The notes: a model not told the origin generated them from the sequence alone. A stretch of DNA of 64,000 bases from Sclerodactyla briareus (GCA_026419785.1 JAODTK010001333.1:620001-684000), one strand, 5' to 3'; shown: positions 33,492-46,445, counted from the stretch's first letter. Made by a program: numbers and translations.

Positions 33492-34232
33492 CTAGACATG
33501 TGTAGGCGGGTAAAACGCCCATGTGTATATCCCGCTTTTGAGAAATCCTTGGGAAGAGTATCTAACACCCCATAAAACACACCACTTTTGGTCAGAACCC
33601 AAGGAAACTTCTCCACCAAGTTTTGGTTAAAATCCAGGTAAGTTAATAGGCCCTGAATTATGCAAAGTGACCCACGATATCTTTGGAATGACTTTAACTT
33701 TGTGAGAGAACGAATGAAAAAATCCACCAAGTTTAGTTCAATTCTGACAAAGTTTGGGGAACTCCATAAATTCTGCAAAATTTGACCTCCGATGACCTCC
33801 AAGTGACTCCAAATTTTTCGGGATCAACTATATTCAATACCCCACCAAGGTTCTTTCAAATCTGACAAAATTTGGAACATCGCATAAATTCGCAAAATTT
33901 GACCTTCGATGACCTTGAAATGACCTCCACATTTTTACGGGGTCAACTATAGTCCCCCCCCACCAAGTTTGTTCGAATCCGACTAACTTGAAAATTTCGC
34001 GTGAATCATGCAAATTAGCCACCCCCAGCATGCAGTGATGCTCACTTTGAAACTCATCCGAGATTTCAACTAGGGTGGACAGCGTACCAAAGTGCACTCT
34101 ATCGATGAGCAGTAAAGACGTTATTGCGCTAACGCCTAAAGTTTCACCGGCGGCGGCGGAGCCGGGACGCGGGGGCTACCCACCCAAAAACCATGATATT
34201 CCCGGACACTTCCGGTGTCGCGCGGGATATAA
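33492..34232 (-). mobile_element. Helentron-like element, copy D
   Basis: The left side is CTAGACATGTGTAGGCGGGT (CTAG terminus and hairpin), then ACGCCCATGTGTATATCCCG. Core units contain CCACCAAGTTT and TGACCT half-sites. Next come the GC-rich CGGCGGCGGCGGAGCC tract and the right end ATATTCCCGGACAC..CGCGGGATATAAT, a hairpin in the 5' terminus. The orientation is minus: 5' end on the right, CTAG 3' end on the left. Length 741 bases; no coding frame. Confidence 0.75.
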
Positions 34233-35834
34233 TGATGCGGGGGGAGTTTAAGAAAACTTTGCTTGTCATTCCGCGGGTATACATCAATGAATAGGTGAGC
34301 ATAGTTTGAAATATTCTCGAAGAAAGTTGTTCAGAGGCTGATAATCTGATCAATCAAGAGTATATAGTGCCATCATTGTGGTAAGGTGTTGGCAGTAGGT
34401 CAGGAAGAGAAAGAAACTGACGAAAGAAACCTGGGGATAAAAGTATCGGCACGGCGCCCCATTTCTAGCGGGAACGGCCTAGAGAATAAGACGAATACAA
34501 CGGCATGGAGCAGCGGTAGAACAAAATATGACAATTCGAGTAAAGCCTCTTTGGCTACTGGCCGGGTAGGGAAACCCGTGAGTATGGATTAGGGCTGTCG
34601 TACCAGGATTGATTTTGAAGTCGATATATAGCTTACCAAAAACATAGACGAACCAAGCTAACGCATATTTGAGTAAAACTCGAGTTTTCAATGTCCAAAA
34701 AAATTCTCAGCTTTATATCATTGAAGATTAAATCATGCAAGTGAACAACAAAAAATCCCCCCAGTTTTGTATGTTAATTACAACAATTGCATCTTTCAAA
34801 GGATATTCAGAACAGCAGGCGAAGGCGGATCGGTGGTGATCTGGGATAATATGAGACGAGTTTGTCGTTATGAGTTGGTGAACGGTATACAATATTCGCT
34901 AAATTTGAAAAATACATATATGCCCACTTATTCAATGTTATTTATACCTAAAATCACTTGGGTTCTAATTTCAACGTGATTTAAATATTTAGGGTAATAA
35001 TTCTGTGAGCGCACTACAGGCCTCTTCGCACGCCTACACGGGAACAGTTTGTCAAACAAGTAAAAATTAACGTACTAATATGAATTTAAACAAACCAGGA
35101 ACGTTTGAAGACAATGGTCTTGTAACATAGTCCCTTTGAACTAATACAGGTGAAAATATGACATATTAAGTTAAAACGTCAAACCCCAAATTTGGAGGTT
35201 CTAGCATGTTGCCTTGTTGAGTTATCCGACACCTTGAGGAATTTAGAGGAATTTCGCTTACATAGCGGGGGGACGATACACGATACGCTACTAAATGCTG
35301 CATTTTTCGCGCCTCGAAAAACAGAAAACAGAGTAGAAATTCATGAAGAAATAAAATGAAAAAAAAATTCCTGATATCTTGTAACGGATTTCCATACTTT
35401 TATTTGAATCGTATAGTATAGTTATGGTGCATAACGTCTCGGAATAAATAAAATCCCGGAACCAAAGGTCAAGTCATATTCCACATGACCATTAGTCTCG
35501 AAGTGACACACCACTTTCGTTCGTGTTGCCTTCAGTGTCGACTGCCCAATTATACCAAAAATGAATAGGCTTACAGAGGTTAGCAAAGATACGTAAAAGT
35601 TCGAACATACAAATTCCAAAAAACTTATATACTGAGCGTGTTCGCTCGTGAACTCACACTAATTGACGTTATGTCGGTTGTCCATTAATACATCCTTTTA
35701 TGTCAGAGGGGCCTAGACTAGGTAGTTAATTTCCTGCACTTAAATATTGAACACTAACACGAATGTAAACTTTTCACGACCGCAGTCCACTACCCCTAAA
35801 AATCCTGAGGTCATACCAGTAATCAATTCATTCA
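34233..35834. other. no gene recognised
   Basis: AT-rich spacer with no recognised repeat or exon. Confidence 0.35.
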
Positions 35835-36733
35835 CTACTCGATGGGTAGGCGGGTAAACCGCCACGTGTATTTCCCCACTTTTGGCAATCATTGGGACGA
35901 AAGAAGTATCTAAACCCCATAAAGACCCCCCTTTTGGTAAGGAAGAAACCAAGACAAATCTTCATCCACAAGTTTGTTTGTAATCCATGGGTGTTGGTAG
36001 GCACATGATTATGCAAATTTGAAACATGATGGCTTTGAAAGACTTCAACTTGTGAGGAACAATGTAGCCCCCACACCAAGTTTCCCTTCAAAATATGACA
36101 AGTTGAGAAAATCGCCATAATTTTGCAAGTTTGGACCTCCGATGACCTTGAAATGACCTCCACATTTCCCCAAATTTTTTTTTTTGGATTCAACTCGTTC
36201 GTTCCCACCAAGTTTCGTCAAATCTGACAAAGTTGGAAAATCGCTTAATTCACAAATTTGACCTTTGATGACTTGAAATGCTCCACATTTTTCGGATCAA
36301 CATGTTCCCTACCCACCAAGTTCGTTCAAATCCGACTAACTTGAAAATTTCGCGAAAATTATGCAAATTAGCGGCCCCCAGCAGTGCAGCGATGCCCACT
36401 TCCGAACTCATCCGAGATTCACTAGGGGCGTGACAATGTGTACCAAGTTTCAGATCAATCGGATAAGCGTTAAGGTTATTGCGCTAACGGGAAATCTTCC
36501 AATAGTGGAAATTATGCAGATTAGGGACCCCGTTCATTGGCGACGCCCACTTTCGAAACTCATCCGGATTTCAATAAGGAAGACATGTGTGCCAAGTTTC
36601 GGCTCAAACGGCGGACAAAGTGTTGGAGAGTTATGCGCTAACGAGAAACGCGGCGGCGGACGCGGACGCGGACGCGCGGGCGGCGGCGAGAGGCGAAGCC
36701 AAAACATTAATATCCCCGAAATGGGGATATAAT
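35835..36733 (-). mobile_element. Helentron-like element, copy E
   Basis: The left end is a worn CTACTCGATGGGTAGGCGGG with hairpin GGCGGGTAAACCGCC, then CACGTGTATTTCCCCAC. Cores carry CCACCAAGTTTCG and TGACCTCCGATGACCTTGAA. The GC-rich GGCGGCGGACGCGGACGCGG tract follows, and the right end is ATCCCCGAAATGGGGATATAAT. It is about 900 bases long, with the 5' end on the right. Confidence 0.75.
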
Positions 36734-36957
36734 TAAGGTGAGCAGTTCGTAAACAACATTAGCACATGCGTCCATTCACAAGTTGTAATGTAAACCAGCT
36801 GGAAAATATGAAATGACATCGGAAAGGGATGACGATAGTCTTGAAACTTCAAATTTACCGAAGGGAGAAACCGCGGATAAAAGTTCTTCAACAATATGAA
36901 AAGTGGTCATATTCGTGGCTGCGTGGTACCCTAGTGCAATAATAGCTAATTCGGTAA

Positions 36958-38890
36958 TTATATCCCCGCAAACAATGATAAGTGTCGGGATTTATGGTTT
37001 TGACCGTGTGCCGCCGTCTCCGCCGCCGCCGCCGCCGGAAACTTAGGAGTAGCGCTATCATTCTTTAACAGTTTATCCGATTGACACAAAACTGGTACAC
37101 ATGTCCGATGAGTAAAATCTCGGATAAGTTCGAAATGGGCTATATCGTACATTTGCTGCCCTTTATTTGCAGTTTTCTGCAAAAATTTTGAAGTTTGTTG
37201 CGATTTACACGGACAACGTGGTGGTAGGGGGTAGTTGTTGGAGGCCGAAAAACATGGCGACAACAATTGTTAAGGTCATGCGAGGTCAAGTTTGCATTTC
37301 TTTGGCCAGTAGCCTAATTGCATAATGTATGTGATATTTTCAAACTTCATTGGATTTCAGAAACTTGGTGATAGGGCCAACTATCAGTTGCCCGATGAAT
37401 TTTCCTAATTGTGGTCGAGGTCACTGGAGGTCATTTGAATGACTAATTGCATAATAGTTGGCCCAATTAGCAATAGGCAAATTTATCAACTTTGTGGATT
37501 CTCACGAAACTTGGTGAGAGTTAGGACCTTAAAAACAGGCCCGTCCGATAAATTTATTCATTGCGTTGCATCACTGAAGGGTCATGTGTGTTTAATTTAC
37601 ATATTCGTTTAGCATAATTAAGAAAATTAATTGGGCAATTATTCTCTCAACTTTTTAGGGATTTTGACGAAAACTTTGTGATAGGACCCGCTACTACCAG
37701 TCCTGATAAACTTATCAATAGCATCAAGATTCACTGAGGGTAATTTGGGACGAATTTGATATTAGTCGTCTGATCAGTCAAAATGATAAGTGTAATACTT
37801 TTTTCGCAATAACTTGGACCATGTTCATTGGAATGCAATATGCTTCTAGGGTGGATGCATCACATGGAGTGTTGTAACAGTTTCATAAAAACCCGCATGT
37901 CATTGAAGGTCATAAATGGTCACTTGGGGTCAAAAATGATTTTAGTTACTTGTTACGGCATAGCACTGGGTGTGTTCATCAGGTTGCAAAATGCTCCTAG
38001 GCTAGGAGTGGATGTATCACATGGAGAGTAACAATTTCTCCATAAAAAACTGTCAGATCATTAAAGGTCATTCGAGGTGACTTAGGGGTCATAAACTTTT
38101 TTGGCTATAATCGGTTTGTTAATGAATTATCTGCAAGCTGGATGGTTCACCATTGTGATCTAAGGTGACCTGCATGTGTGTATGACCTCTGACCTGAATT
38201 TCCCCTCTGTCGGGTGGTCAGTGGTGTGGTTAAAGGTCGATCTTGAATAAATGTCTTATTTAAGGAGGTACGTTACGGGCAAAAAAAAAAATAGCAACTT
38301 TATTTTTGGATATGTTGATTAGAGCTTTGTGGGCTTTATGGAGGGAAAACAACTCCCCTTCGATCGGACACTACTTTGGTAGTTACAAGGGTCAAAGTTC
38401 AATTTATACCTTTTTCGCAATGACGTTGGACATGTTCATTGGAATGCTAGGATTCTAGGAGTGGATGATAGCAGGAGTGTAACAATTTTTATAAAGCCGC
38501 CATGTCATTGCAGGTCATTAAAGGTCACTTAGGGGTCAAAAACTGATTTGTAGTACTTTCGGCAATAGCACTGGGTGTGTTATCAGAAGCAAAATGCTCC
38601 TAGGAAGTGGATGTATAACATGGAGAAGTAACATTTCTCATGGCAACTGTCATATCATGAAGGTCATTCGAGGTCCTTAGGGATCAAAAACTGTTTTTTG
38701 GCTAAAATCGGAGAATTTAATATTTGCGAAGGCTGGCTGGTTACCATTGTGATATAATTGTTGACTGCATGTGTGTGACCTCTGACCTGAATTTGACCTC
38801 GTCGGGTGGGCATGTGGTCCCTTACATATGAAACCCTGTTTTATCCATTTATGAGACCTGTGGATGTTGAATATAATATTTCATGCAAAA
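36958..38890 (+). mobile_element. Helentron-like 5' end joined to 150-bp and ~590-bp cores
   Basis: It opens TTATATCCCCGC with a partner GTGTCGGGATTTAT, then the GC-rich CCGTCTCCGCCGCCGCCGCC tract and TAGCGCTATCATTC, i.e. the 5' end of the family in + orientation. Next come ~150-bp cores (AAACTTGGTGATAGGGCC near 37370, AAACTTGGTGAGAG near 37506, AAACTTTGTGATAGG near 37670). Two ~590-bp units of the satellite seen at 61140-64000 follow from about 37790. The 3' hairpin and CTAG end were not found. Confidence 0.6.
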
Positions 38891-39879
38891 ATTGTAGTAC
38901 GTTTGATCAAAGAATGAAAGAATACACCAAGAAAGTCCTTCCGTGAGTAAAAATTGATTGAGCCATGGATGAAAAAAGGATTTTGGGCCTGAAATATCCA
39001 TGTCATAGGTTGGCCCCTCTGTTTCAATTCAGAATGACCCCATTTACCTGTACACGTTTGTCGCTCACAAGTACAGTCTATAAAATGTCTTTTTCTACGA
39101 ATATTGTCCAGTTTTCATGTTCACCAAATTTCTCTTGTCAAGGAGATGCGGGGATAATAGTCTGCGGTTTACACGCCCCGACCATTCTAGTTAACGACAT
39201 GGCAACAGCAGCAGCCACGGGCAGTGTGGAAGGGTGCCATGATTTTGAAACACAGTAACCTGGTAACTGAATAGGGAACTTTAAACCAATAGCACATGTA
39301 TAGCTTGCGTGAAAATGTGTTTTTGTTATGACGTCATATAGTTTCGCTATTTCAGGAAAGTTCCGGGAATCTATATTTTTGATACGGTAATCGGATAAAA
39401 GTCATGATGACAAAATGGGAAATGCCTTACCGGCATCCGTTCGGTCACGAATGGGGTGCTGAACGATTAGCTGGAAATGTCCTTTTATATCCAAATGCGG
39501 CCTGAGTAAATAACCCATTTAGCCCCTCTTCAAGGGTGAACAAGGCATAAGGAGTAAAGAGTGCAGGTGAGTGTGGGCGAAAAAGGAGAGAACTTTATAC
39601 ATCGTATCCTGTCAGGAATTACTAACAAGAGCACCAATGTGCTTGTAAGTCAAACCATATATATATACCACATTTTCATTACAAAGAGAGACCAATGATC
39701 ATGGTGCAGATGCATTTCTTTGCATTATTTAAACATGGGATGATTTAATGTCCTACCATGTGAAAGATGCACCACTCAAGGAAACATATCGTATTAATTC
39801 TGCTAAGCACTCACGGCAGCTCGCAAATTTCAGGATGGGTGCTAAGAGAGTAAACTATAATTTGTTTCATATTCGCTTT
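38891..39879. other. no gene recognised
   Basis: Spacer without recognised repeat or exon. A 97-codon open frame at 38965-39258 has no recognisable features. Confidence 0.35.
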
Positions 39880-41140
39880 GTAGATTTTGCGGGACCAACC
39901 ATTTTGCATGATGCCACTATATACCGGCGCCCTCGGGCTCCAAAAACGGGCCTCAAGTCCAAAATCCTGAGAACCCTGAAAGATACGGCTATCAGACTGT
40001 CATTATGCCCGAAAATCAGCACTGAGCTGTTGCCCTAAAATGTGTAGAAGCATTTGCATGATACATGATGGGGCCCTAGGGGCCCACATTGGGCCTTCAG
40101 CAAGAAGTTCGCAAACACCCCCGATGGCCACTAACCGAGGGGCTCAGTGCAGTAACACTAAGAAAATCAATCGGAATTTGTGGAAGAGATGCATTTAAAG
40201 GACCTAATTGTGTGGAATTCCATTGAAATTTCATAACAGGGCCCTCATGGCCCAAGTGGGACCTTGGCCTAACACCTGAAGTTACGTCTGTTAGACCATC
40301 ATTTGACGTAATGTCAGTATGTGCACCAAAACTTGTAAGAGACGAAGCATTTTGCTTAATTAAACATGATGCGCTCTCGGACCCACACTGGGCCGTGTGG
40401 TCCCAAATCCCTGGGCCACCCTAAAGGTTACAGCTCTAGTAGACCAACATTAAGACCGAAATCAGCATGGTTTGCACTAGGCCCAAACTGGGCCCTAGGA
40501 CCCGAAAATTCTGAACAACCCCAAATTGCGCCCCCCGCTACCGGAAGACCATGACATGTAACTTGAATTTAAATGTCAATTGAAGTTGTGGGAGGAGATT
40601 GCATTTCAAGCAAATTGTGTGAATATCATTAAAATGGCAAAAAAAAAAATTAACGGGCCCTCGGGCCCATGTCGGACCTTGGAACCAAATGTCCGAAAAC
40701 CACAAAGGTACGTCTATTGGTTTATCATTATGATTGAACATAGCACTGTGCAACTAAATTGAGGAGATACATATTTGCGGTCGGGTATTTATTTCACATA
40801 ATAGGCCCTTTGGCCCAAACTGGGCCCCTGGCCAAAGTCCTGAACACCCCCAATAGCAAGGAATAATTACATGTTAAACTTTGAAAAAAATTAATGGAAG
40901 CTTGTGGGAGGAGAGCATTTCAAGTACCAATTGTGTAATTTCATAAAATGGCCCTTGGGCCAAGTGGACCTTGGACCAAAAATTTCCCGAACAATCGAAC
41001 CGAAAGGTACAGCTGAGTAGGGTACAGCTGATAGACCATCATAGGACCGAACATCACCACTGTGCACCGACATTTGTGAGAAGTAGCGTTTTGCGGTTTT
41101 ACACTTATTGGCCATTGTGCCCCTTTAAAACCATTTGACC
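39880..41140 (+). repeat. ~150-170-bp tandem repeat with GGGCCC palindromes
   Basis: About eight diverged units, each with a palindromic GGCCC..GGGCCC block (near 39925, 40072, 40240, 40375, 40485, 40655, 40803, 40948), then a CCTTGG..CCAAA stretch, a GAACAACCCC block and a GACCATCATT..GACCGAA..TCAGCACTGTGCAC block. No hairpin-ended element boundary was identified. Confidence 0.75.
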
Positions 41141-41578
41141 TTGATTTTTAGGTGGTCAAAGATGACTCATCAGTTAGTTAACGTGCGAACCGAGTCTGGC
41201 GAGATTCCTCAAAGCACAAACCTTTCGTGGGCCAAAAGGAAAGTTTACAGACTGGATAGATGAATGATAGATATATGGATGGAATGAATAGCACACAATA
41301 CTCAACCAGCATAGCGGTTTGAGCTAAAACTGCAGGGGGTAGCTAAACTCCTCCTGAATATGGGCCCTACAGCAACTTCTGCGAGACCGGGCCCCATATA
41401 TTTGGTTTATTGTTTGCGAGAGAAGAACAATTAGGCCAGGATATGGATCTTTTTCTCTTTTCTGCGTTTGGTGGGGATACTGGGGATTCACAAGATAACC
41501 AGTACAGCCACTTTATATGTAGGCCCTACATAGTAGGCCTAACCCCCTTATTCTGTTTTTCCGGACCCTCTCTTACAG

Positions 41579-41721
41579 GATATCTTGAGGCAATGACGCA
41601 AATTATCGAATTCCTGAGCTATACTGAAAAAGTATTCATTAACTCTTTCACAGACTGGACGCACTTTTTGGGTGGTTCAAAATGTCATAAGGCATTCAAC
41701 AAACTCGGGGTAGTGTTCTAA
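41579..41721 (+). CDS. candidate terminal exon, unknown protein
   Basis: A strong pyrimidine-rich acceptor (CGGACCCTCTCTTACAG) precedes an open frame reading YLEAMTQIIEFLSYTEKVFI, NSFTDWTHFLGG and FNKLGVVF, then a TAA at 41719-41721. The helix-like opening faintly recalls the first helices of glycolipid-transfer-protein folds, but the evidence is too weak to name it. No partner exons were found nearby, so this may be chance. Confidence 0.2.
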
Positions 41722-42710
41722 ACAAACCGACCCTAGATTAGTGTTTTTTTTATCATTAACTGCTCATTATCCATCCCTCTATCCATCCTTCCCTCCCCCT
41801 CGCCAATTTGTCATTTCCAATTTACTTGCACTCTTCTTCGCTCGTGAGTCGCTTTTAAATGGTTGAGATCTTTTCTAAAATAGTGGTGATCTCTTCTTAC
41901 TCGATAAGGTTGTTTTTTTTCTCGAAACACCCGTAATTGTACCACCTAAACCTATAACATCATGTCATCCCCCTCCCCCCTCCCGGAGTGGCGACTGGCA
42001 ACTCGACCTCACCTGCCCACCTGCACCTTGGTTTCTTTCGCAATTTGCGGTTCAGAAGGTTTAAAAAACGAACGTACGAATGACAAAACGGAATAGACAG
42101 ACGGTGAATTTGTTTTGATTCCGAGCATTGACAATGGGTAGAACTACGCGAGGTCCCCGAGGCCCCTAATCCGAAGAAAGCATAAAGACGCCATCAAAGG
42201 CATAAAAATGAAACAAAATAAATTATAGTCCTAGCGAAAACATACGAGACTGTGGAATGAACCCGTGATGAATAACGTTGGAACTTGAACTAAATTACGA
42301 CGACATAAGAACCTGGAATTCTAACTTGTGAAAACCTCATGGATTAACTAAACGCTTTAAGATTGGCAATGTATTGGCACTTTTGCATTTACAGGAGAAT
42401 GTTTAACGGCAATGGAGGACAATCTGAAGCCTCCTATACTCAGTCTTTCACCTTGTGGTAATTCTTTGGAGTTTAGCTGAAGCGTACCTATGATACGTGA
42501 ATGTTGCTGGTCATTTTGACTAGATCCTTCCAGTGAATATAGGTATCATCCCATACTAACCGAGCTGTGTGCATCTGATGTGAGCGGTCGTATCAGTTTT
42601 TCTGTCAAATGGTTTCCAATTTAAATTGCGAACAATTCTTGGAACGTTCACACTTCCGGCTTTTAGAACAATACTTACTACTTGCAGTTTCTCTCTCCTT
42701 CTTCTTCCTT
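41722..42710. other. no gene recognised
   Basis: Spacer with no identifiable element. Confidence 0.35.
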
Positions 42711-43260
42711 CTCTTTTTAGCTGCTGGTAATCAGCTCTACAAATCATCATGTCTCTCCGTCGTTCGTTCGTTCGTTCGTTCGTCCGTCCGTTAGTTTCGT
42801 TCGTTTCGTCCGTTCTGTTCGTCCACGTTTAATTCGTGACTCTGAACCGTACCAGTCGATCAGTTGCAAACTGGGTGGGGTTGATGAAGCCTCCCACTGG
42901 CTATGCGAGTTACTTTTTGGTTTGCATATTTGATGAAATTTAATTAAATCCAATTAATTACCCCACTAAGTCTTCATTCGTAACTTCTGACCGTACATGC
43001 ATCAGGTTGAAACTTGGGTGGGTGGATGAAGGCATGCCACTGGCTAGCCTGAGTTACATTTTTGTTTGCATAGTGTGATGCATTTTAATTAAATCCCAAT
43101 TATTACCCCCAATAAGTCTTCATTCGTACTTCTGAACCGTACATGCAATCCTGTTGAAACTTGGTGGGTTGGATGAAGCTGCCACTGGCTAGGCTGTTAC
43201 ATATATGTTTGCATAGTTTGATTAGAATTTAATTAAGCGCAATTAATATAACCCCAATCC
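42711..43260 (+). mobile_element. terminal-hairpin element with (CGTT)n and ~140-bp cores
   Basis: A T-run is followed by an imperfect hairpin at 42718-42739 (TAGCTG .. CAGCTCTA), then a CGTTCGTTCGTTCGTTCGTC microsatellite (42760-42795), then three ~140-bp units. Each unit has a TTCATTCGTAACTTCTGACC-like start, GTTGAAACTTGGGTGGGTGG and ATGAAGCC..CCACTGGCTA. This layout of tandem cores beside a tetranucleotide run matches what is known of bivalve pearl/CvA-type elements. Confidence 0.65.
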
Positions 43261-45643
43261 AACTTCATTTTAGCTAGCTCTTTGTGACAGTGTGAGAGGG
43301 GTTTTTTACATACTCCATCCCTCTGCACCATACTCACCTTATGTGTCAGAGGGTCCAGGTCTGCCTATTTGACAATAAAACTATTGTTCAGGGGGGAACT
43401 GATATGTCTCTCAACACATCTCTCTCGCTCTAGATTGTTGGCTGTTGAGCCAGAAAAAGAGTTTTTTTCACGTGTTGAGTCTGTTGGGTAGACTATATGT
43501 AGCTGATATAAAGGCCTAATGTTTATTTGCGTACTTCTTTGTGCGGGGCACTTATAGCAATTATTAGACTAATGTGGTAGACATGTTTCGAGGCATTCCA
43601 AGGTTATGCCAGATGTCAGTAAATGTCCATTAAATGTGAAACAAGCACATACTTGTTGGCATTTAGAACAGCAGTGATAATTCGCTACAGGAAAATTTTT
43701 GCCGTCCGCAGCTATCAAGACTTTCACTTGTGCGCTTGTTTTCTTCACAAACTTGCTAAATCTGTTATAAACTGTCCGAGCTGAAGTGAAATATGTGCGG
43801 ATCAGTGAGACCTCTCTGAGTAGGTTGGTTGCAATTATATAAATAGAAAAGCTCCCTCTTTATAGCTCGCGGGTTCTGCCATTTAGGAAGACGCGGTTTG
43901 CCAGTGTGCACGGTACTAGGCCTGCGTGCTATACTTGTAAACCGTATTTTGAGACACATTAAAGTATTCAATCATTCAACCTGAGACGAATTCGACCTTT
44001 TTTTGAATCACCATATTACCATTTCGGTGTACCTACCGTCTTCAAAGAGCATTCGTTTCACAGAAGCTGGATTCTATATTTTCCACTATAACTTGAAGAT
44101 AACCTGGGTGTCTCAAAAATTTCTCCGACTCAGTGGGTAACTTTTCAAGAGTTGACCGATTGGAAGAACCCATTGCATATCTATCGCGCAGGTACATTTT
44201 CCCACCTATCATAGATTGGTATTTGAATTAAATTGGATTGAGATCAATTATTCTTCATATCATGGCGTTACTGGCCCCCGTACGCACGGAGGGGGTTCGC
44301 GTTGTCACAACCCCTCTCACATCTCCCCTCCATGAGCCATGTGAGCAATTCATTTCTGACACAAAACACATTTTTTTACTGTTCACATAGGCGTTCTATA
44401 TATACAGCTGCTGTTCATCAGATTTTTGCAGCAGCAATCATTTACCAATCGAGAGAGTGGGGCTATAAATGGGGGGCGCACTTTTTTTCTTGGGTTCTCG
44501 ACTCAAACCCCACTCCCCCTCCCATAAAATCTCTCGATACGCCACTGTTTAATGTCATTACTTTCCTTGACTTCTTCTCATTTTTAAAGGCTGTCAATAG
44601 TCATATCAGGCGCCCAGTTCTTAAAGATTTTCCTTCCCACGGTTGGTTCCTGGTAGGGTAACACACATATAGCGACTGCGGTTTGTTCACCTTGTGGATT
44701 CATGTATATATTTGTACTACTGATTTGTACTACTGCGAGTCGACTTCAGCAAGTCTGGTGACGCCTTTTGACGTTCAATTAAATCTTGGTTCGCTCTTCT
44801 TGGGGCAAGCGAGGAAAGGGTTGTCTGGGCCCAGGTAACGGTAATTTCGTATTTGACAGAGTGACTTAACTTTCGTGGTTATCAAAGGAACCTATAATAT
44901 ATATTTGACTGGTTGTATTGTAACTAGCCCTAGTAAGGTGAAGAATCCGTCTAAGGCGTCACTGAAGTTCACTGTGATCAGTCTCTCTTTACTTTTAGAT
45001 ATTGGTCCAGACCGTCCTTTAAACACAGTAGGCGTTCGCATTTTGGATTCCCACACCACCCTCCTCCATGTTTGTTAACAATCTCTCCGCCTGCCGGGAA
45101 TTGGCGTTTCCTCCGGCGATCACTTTAATAGTCGGGTCGAATATTCAAAGACCACAACGATGTCGCTTTCTTCCGGAACTGACGAACTTAACGTTTAGTT
45201 TTTATGACGTTTCCCTGGCCCCTGGCACAATTCCTTTCAAATGAACTTTCGTAAGTTTCGTTTTTCCTCGAAAAGGAATCCAATTTCTCAGGTGTGTAAA
45301 TTTTCTTCTACTGTCATAACGTAACTTTGTGTGCAGCCATGTATATGGAGTGAGAATTATTGAAAAGAGATAGCCGGAAGCAATAGCGGGCCTTGATCCG
45401 AGCATCACACAATCGATACGACTTCAAACGGCACTTCATTCAAGTCGCCTCTTTCGACGCGCAGTCTGGGTAAAAGTGTATTAGGGTACTAATTCCCAAA
45501 GCGCCTAGTTTAATCGATGATTTTTGAAGATCGACACGCCGACCAGTATACGTTGAAATAACAACGGCCTTGGACAACACGAAATCTGGTTTGGTTTCCA
45601 CTGATTGTTAAACTGCCGATGCTATTCTCTCCAGTTTTCTCAG
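43261..45643. other. no gene recognised; possible hAT end
   Basis: No host exon recognised. CTCTCGATACGCCACTG at 44537-44553 reads CAGTGGCGTATCGAGAG on the minus strand, a hAT-like terminus, but no partner with a matching 8-bp duplication was found. Confidence 0.35.
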
Positions 45644-45823
45644 GCGAAAATACTCCATGCTGTTGTTTTCGTCGGATCAATGCTCATTGCTCTGGCTCAG
45701 GAATGTGCTCAGTTTTATTGTTTTTGGCTCTGTTTTAATGCAAATACACGTGAACCAGAAACATGTGGCATCAGTTGTACTATTTCCTCCATTGATTCTT
45801 TTCCCAGGTTTTCATGCACATAA
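45644..45823 (+). CDS. candidate exon: signal-peptide-like, cysteine-rich small protein
   Basis: After the acceptor-like CCAGTTTTCTCAG the frame reads AKILHAVVFVGSMLIALAQE, a good hydrophobic secretion signal, then CAQFYCFWLCFNANTREPE, TCGISC and FPRFSC, with TAA at 45821-45823. Six cysteines are spaced C-x4-C-x3-C-x10-C-x3-C-x12-C in the ~40 residues after the putative cleavage point. An initiator codon would have to come from an upstream exon, since the only in-frame ATG lies inside the hydrophobic core. No family was recognised; it may be a small secreted peptide or chance. Confidence 0.3.
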   Translation, partial: AKILHAVVFVGSMLIALAQECAQFYCFWLCFNANTREPETCGISCTISSIDSFPRFSCT

Positions 45824-45929
45824 ACTTCAACGAAAAACTCCAAATTATTTGGAAGCGTCCTGTATGCTGTGGTCCTGGGGGGGGGATCTAAAACGACACG
45901 CGATGCCCGGTGCGGGGGTTCTTTAGCAG

Positions 45930-46445
45930 ACTATGGATCACCTAGTCAGAGTCTCCTAATACTCATGCGCACAAAGCCACAGCTCTTGTCAGACCACACA
46001 ATGCAGTGTGGTATCCACATGAAATGAACTTCTTCAGCTTTCGAGAAGGTACAGAGCAGAGCGACAAGTCTTACGGATTCCTGGCATGAAAGACAAAGGT
46101 TACAAAGAACGACTGCAAGCCCTGAAGGTGACTTACCCTAGCTAATTATCGTCGATTGAGGACGGTATGATTGAAGTCTAGGATTTACAGGAATTTATGA
46201 TACAACCCTATACCGTACCTCTTCTGATGCACATTTCTAACTCCATAAAACAACGGCCCTTAGTGGAAACGAAAGGGTTGGGGGAAGTTCCTGCGAGAGA
46301 AGATAAAAGCGTATGTCACAACTCTTTCACGACAAGAGTCACACATCTTTGGATCAGTCCGTCTCCCGAATAAGTTAATTCCTCTCCATCCTTCATTTGA
46401 AAGGAGATTGGACAATTACTGCAAGGACCATAATGTCTTTAATAT
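45930..46445 (+). pseudogene. non-LTR retrotransposon, C-terminal fragment
   Basis: In shifting frames one reads a VRPH..AVW.P stretch, KVQSRAT, LRIPGMKDKGYKERLQALK, YRRLRxGMIEV, and finally FERRLDNYCKDHNVFN. The phrases KVQ.RAT..IPG, Y.ERL.ALKLP, YRRLRGDMIE and F+.RLD.YW+DH are the standard C-terminal landmarks of many animal LINE proteins. At least three frameshifts and stops show it is dead. It is a different lineage from the LINE at 19930, whose C-terminus differs. Confidence 0.8.

Noticed and set aside
44250-44553. Complete hAT element ending ATACGCCACTG
   Set aside because: Only the right end is convincing; no left end with an 8-bp duplication was found.
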